Part shown: piece after piece, positions 22,865 through 23,566 of the stretch
How positions within the stretch are numbered: the stretch's first letter is position 1
Layout of the letters: each line of letters starts with the position of its first letter
Translations under genes and position numbers: made by a program
IMG/VR virus record: IMGVR_UViG_3300042328_000348
Span: 1 to 23,566 of that record
From: a virus
DNA: 23,566 bases
Direction: 5' to 3' (one strand)
Notes under the pieces: generated by a model
Told to the model about the DNA's origin: nothing
Seen by the model: the letters and a program-made list of their open reading frames with translations, nothing else
Database searches by the model: none

Positions 22865-23306
22865 CCAACAACTTGACATCACAAAATTTGAGTTTCTTTT
22901 AACATTAGAAGGAAACATAATCTGTCAACGATTCTTCAATGTTAAGGATCATGTAGAACAATCCCGCCGTTCTATGGATTTACATTATTATATAAGAAAT
23001 ATTTGTGAAGATATTGCGGAGGATTTAAAAATAAAAAGTTCCGATTATTTGTGTGAAAATCAAAATTATTTCCTATCTTCGGACTATGTGGAAGATGCTC
23101 CGGAGAAGGATAGAGAACATTTTTTATTAGTCATTAAGTTGAATGACGATGTATTTATTCAAAGGATATTCCCCGCATATTATTACCATCCAAAGGTTAG
23201 GTATACGGTTGATATTCGTCCAAAACTTAAGCGTATTTTGTCAGACTTAACTGACATTTTATCATCTGAAGAATTGGAAACAACATATCTACATTACGAA
23301 CTATAA
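22857..23306 (+). CDS. Protein of unknown function in the replication cluster (149 aa)
   Basis: I do not recognise the family. The protein looks like a mixed alpha/beta domain. It has a first strand pair (FEFLLTLEGNIICQRFFNV), a helix with 'YYIRNICEDIAEDL', a second beta part (REHFLLVIKLNDDVFIQRIF, then YTVDIRPKLKRIL) and an acidic C-terminal helix (SDLTDILSSEELET). The two strand blocks, each ending in 'QRFF' or 'QRIF', may reflect an internal duplication. Its start lies inside the end of the nuclease gene (8-base overlap) and the helicase gene follows 25 bases later. It is therefore translated with replication proteins and may be a replisome accessory. No catalytic motif or membrane segment is visible. 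Confidence 0.65.
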   Translation: MSNQQLDITKFEFLLTLEGNIICQRFFNVKDHVEQSRRSMDLHYYIRNICEDIAEDLKIKSSDYLCENQNYFLSSDYVEDAPEKDREHFLLVIKLNDDVFIQRIFPAYYYHPKVRYTVDIRPKLKRILSDLTDILSSEELETTYLHYEL

Positions 23307-23331
23307 TTTTTAATATATAATAAAACATAAC

Positions 23332-23566
23332 ATGGAAGAAAGGAATTTTGGGTATTTGGGATTTACATTTCAACAATCACTAATAAAGGCAATAATTGAG
23401 GATAAGAAGTACGGAGAAACGATTATTGATGTAATTGAGGCTAAGTTTTTTGATAATAATTCATTTAGATTTATTATGGAGAACACAAAGGAATTGTACA
23501 AAATATATAGTAAAATACCTAATTACGATACGTTAGCACAAAAAATAATGGCTGAAGGAGGTAACC
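23332..23566 (+). CDS. N-terminal part of a DnaB/gp41-type replicative helicase (partial)
   Basis: The frame opens with an ATG at 23332 and runs off the right edge, giving 78 residues. The opening (FGYLGFTFQQSLIKAIIEDK) followed by FFDNNSFRFIMENTKELY and YSKIPNYDTLAQKI resembles the helical N-terminal collar domain of DnaB-like phage helicases. In that domain 'q..ll..ii.d..f...i.......F......i' precedes a helix and a 'P....l' turn. The ATPase domain would lie outside the window. In T4-like phages such a helicase (gp41) sits with the other replication genes, which supports the call. The A/T-rich leader (TAATAAAACATAAC) is like the other starts. Confidence 0.7.
   Translation, partial: MEERNFGYLGFTFQQSLIKAIIEDKKYGETIIDVIEAKFFDNNSFRFIMENTKELYKIYSKIPNYDTLAQKIMAEGGN

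Noticed and set aside
1-23566. Possible reassignment of TAG, suggested by its absence among gene stops
   Set aside because: All genes are full length under the standard code with no need to read through TAG. Preference for TAA is expected in AT-rich DNA.
1-23566. tRNA genes, CRISPR arrays, insertion sequences or integrase attachment sites
   Set aside because: I read the non-coding stretches and found no cloverleaf, no regularly spaced repeats, no transposase and no integrase. A covariance-model tRNA scan was not possible here.

Overview
The window looks like part of the genome of a T4-like contractile-tailed phage (myovirus). The evidence is the content and order of genes: tail sheath, tail tube, tail assembly chaperone, tape measure, baseplate hub and wedge proteins, then a single-stranded DNA-binding protein, a UvsX-type recombinase, a FEN-type 5' nuclease and the start of a DnaB/gp41-type helicase. 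The DNA is AT-rich. Genes start after A/T-rich leaders with no recognisable Shine-Dalgarno sequence, which is typical of Bacteroidota and their phages, so a Bacteroidota (perhaps flavobacterial) host is my inference. Nearly all stops are TAA; one is TGA and none is TAG.

Layout. 1-528 is the end of a virion protein with two copies of a beta-rich module. 525-683 holds the only minus-strand gene, a 52-residue ribbon-helix-helix-like protein whose stop interlocks with the stop of its neighbour. 811-3690 is a large tail sheath protein, followed by a strong terminator, a parS-like double palindrome and a 340-bp non-coding spacer with a foldable, multi-stem segment. 4031-4519 is the tail tube. 4633-5515 is a tail assembly chaperone pair in overlapping frames, probably joined by programmed frameshifting. 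5533-7455 is the tape measure. 7477-18342 holds three overlapping baseplate genes, two of them giant (1586 and 1931 aa). 18388-19848 holds four small genes, including a ferritin/Dps-like one. After a terminator at 19881-19909 the replication and recombination genes begin (19956 to the right edge).

How the parts work together. The sheath, tube, tape measure, chaperones and baseplate proteins build the contractile tail. The chaperones would hold the tape measure while the tube polymerises from the hub. The right-hand genes make a replisome and recombination module: ssDNA-binding protein, recombinase, RNA-primer-removing nuclease and replicative helicase. Recurring TATTTATA motifs upstream of several tail genes, at identical spacing for the sheath and tube genes, are candidate phage promoter elements.

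The points most worth a second look are the frameshifted chaperone (5294-5515), the parS-like site (3745-3766), the structured spacer RNA (3799-3906), the ferritin-like protein (19223-19594), the cysteine-free gp32-like protein, and the very large hub proteins.
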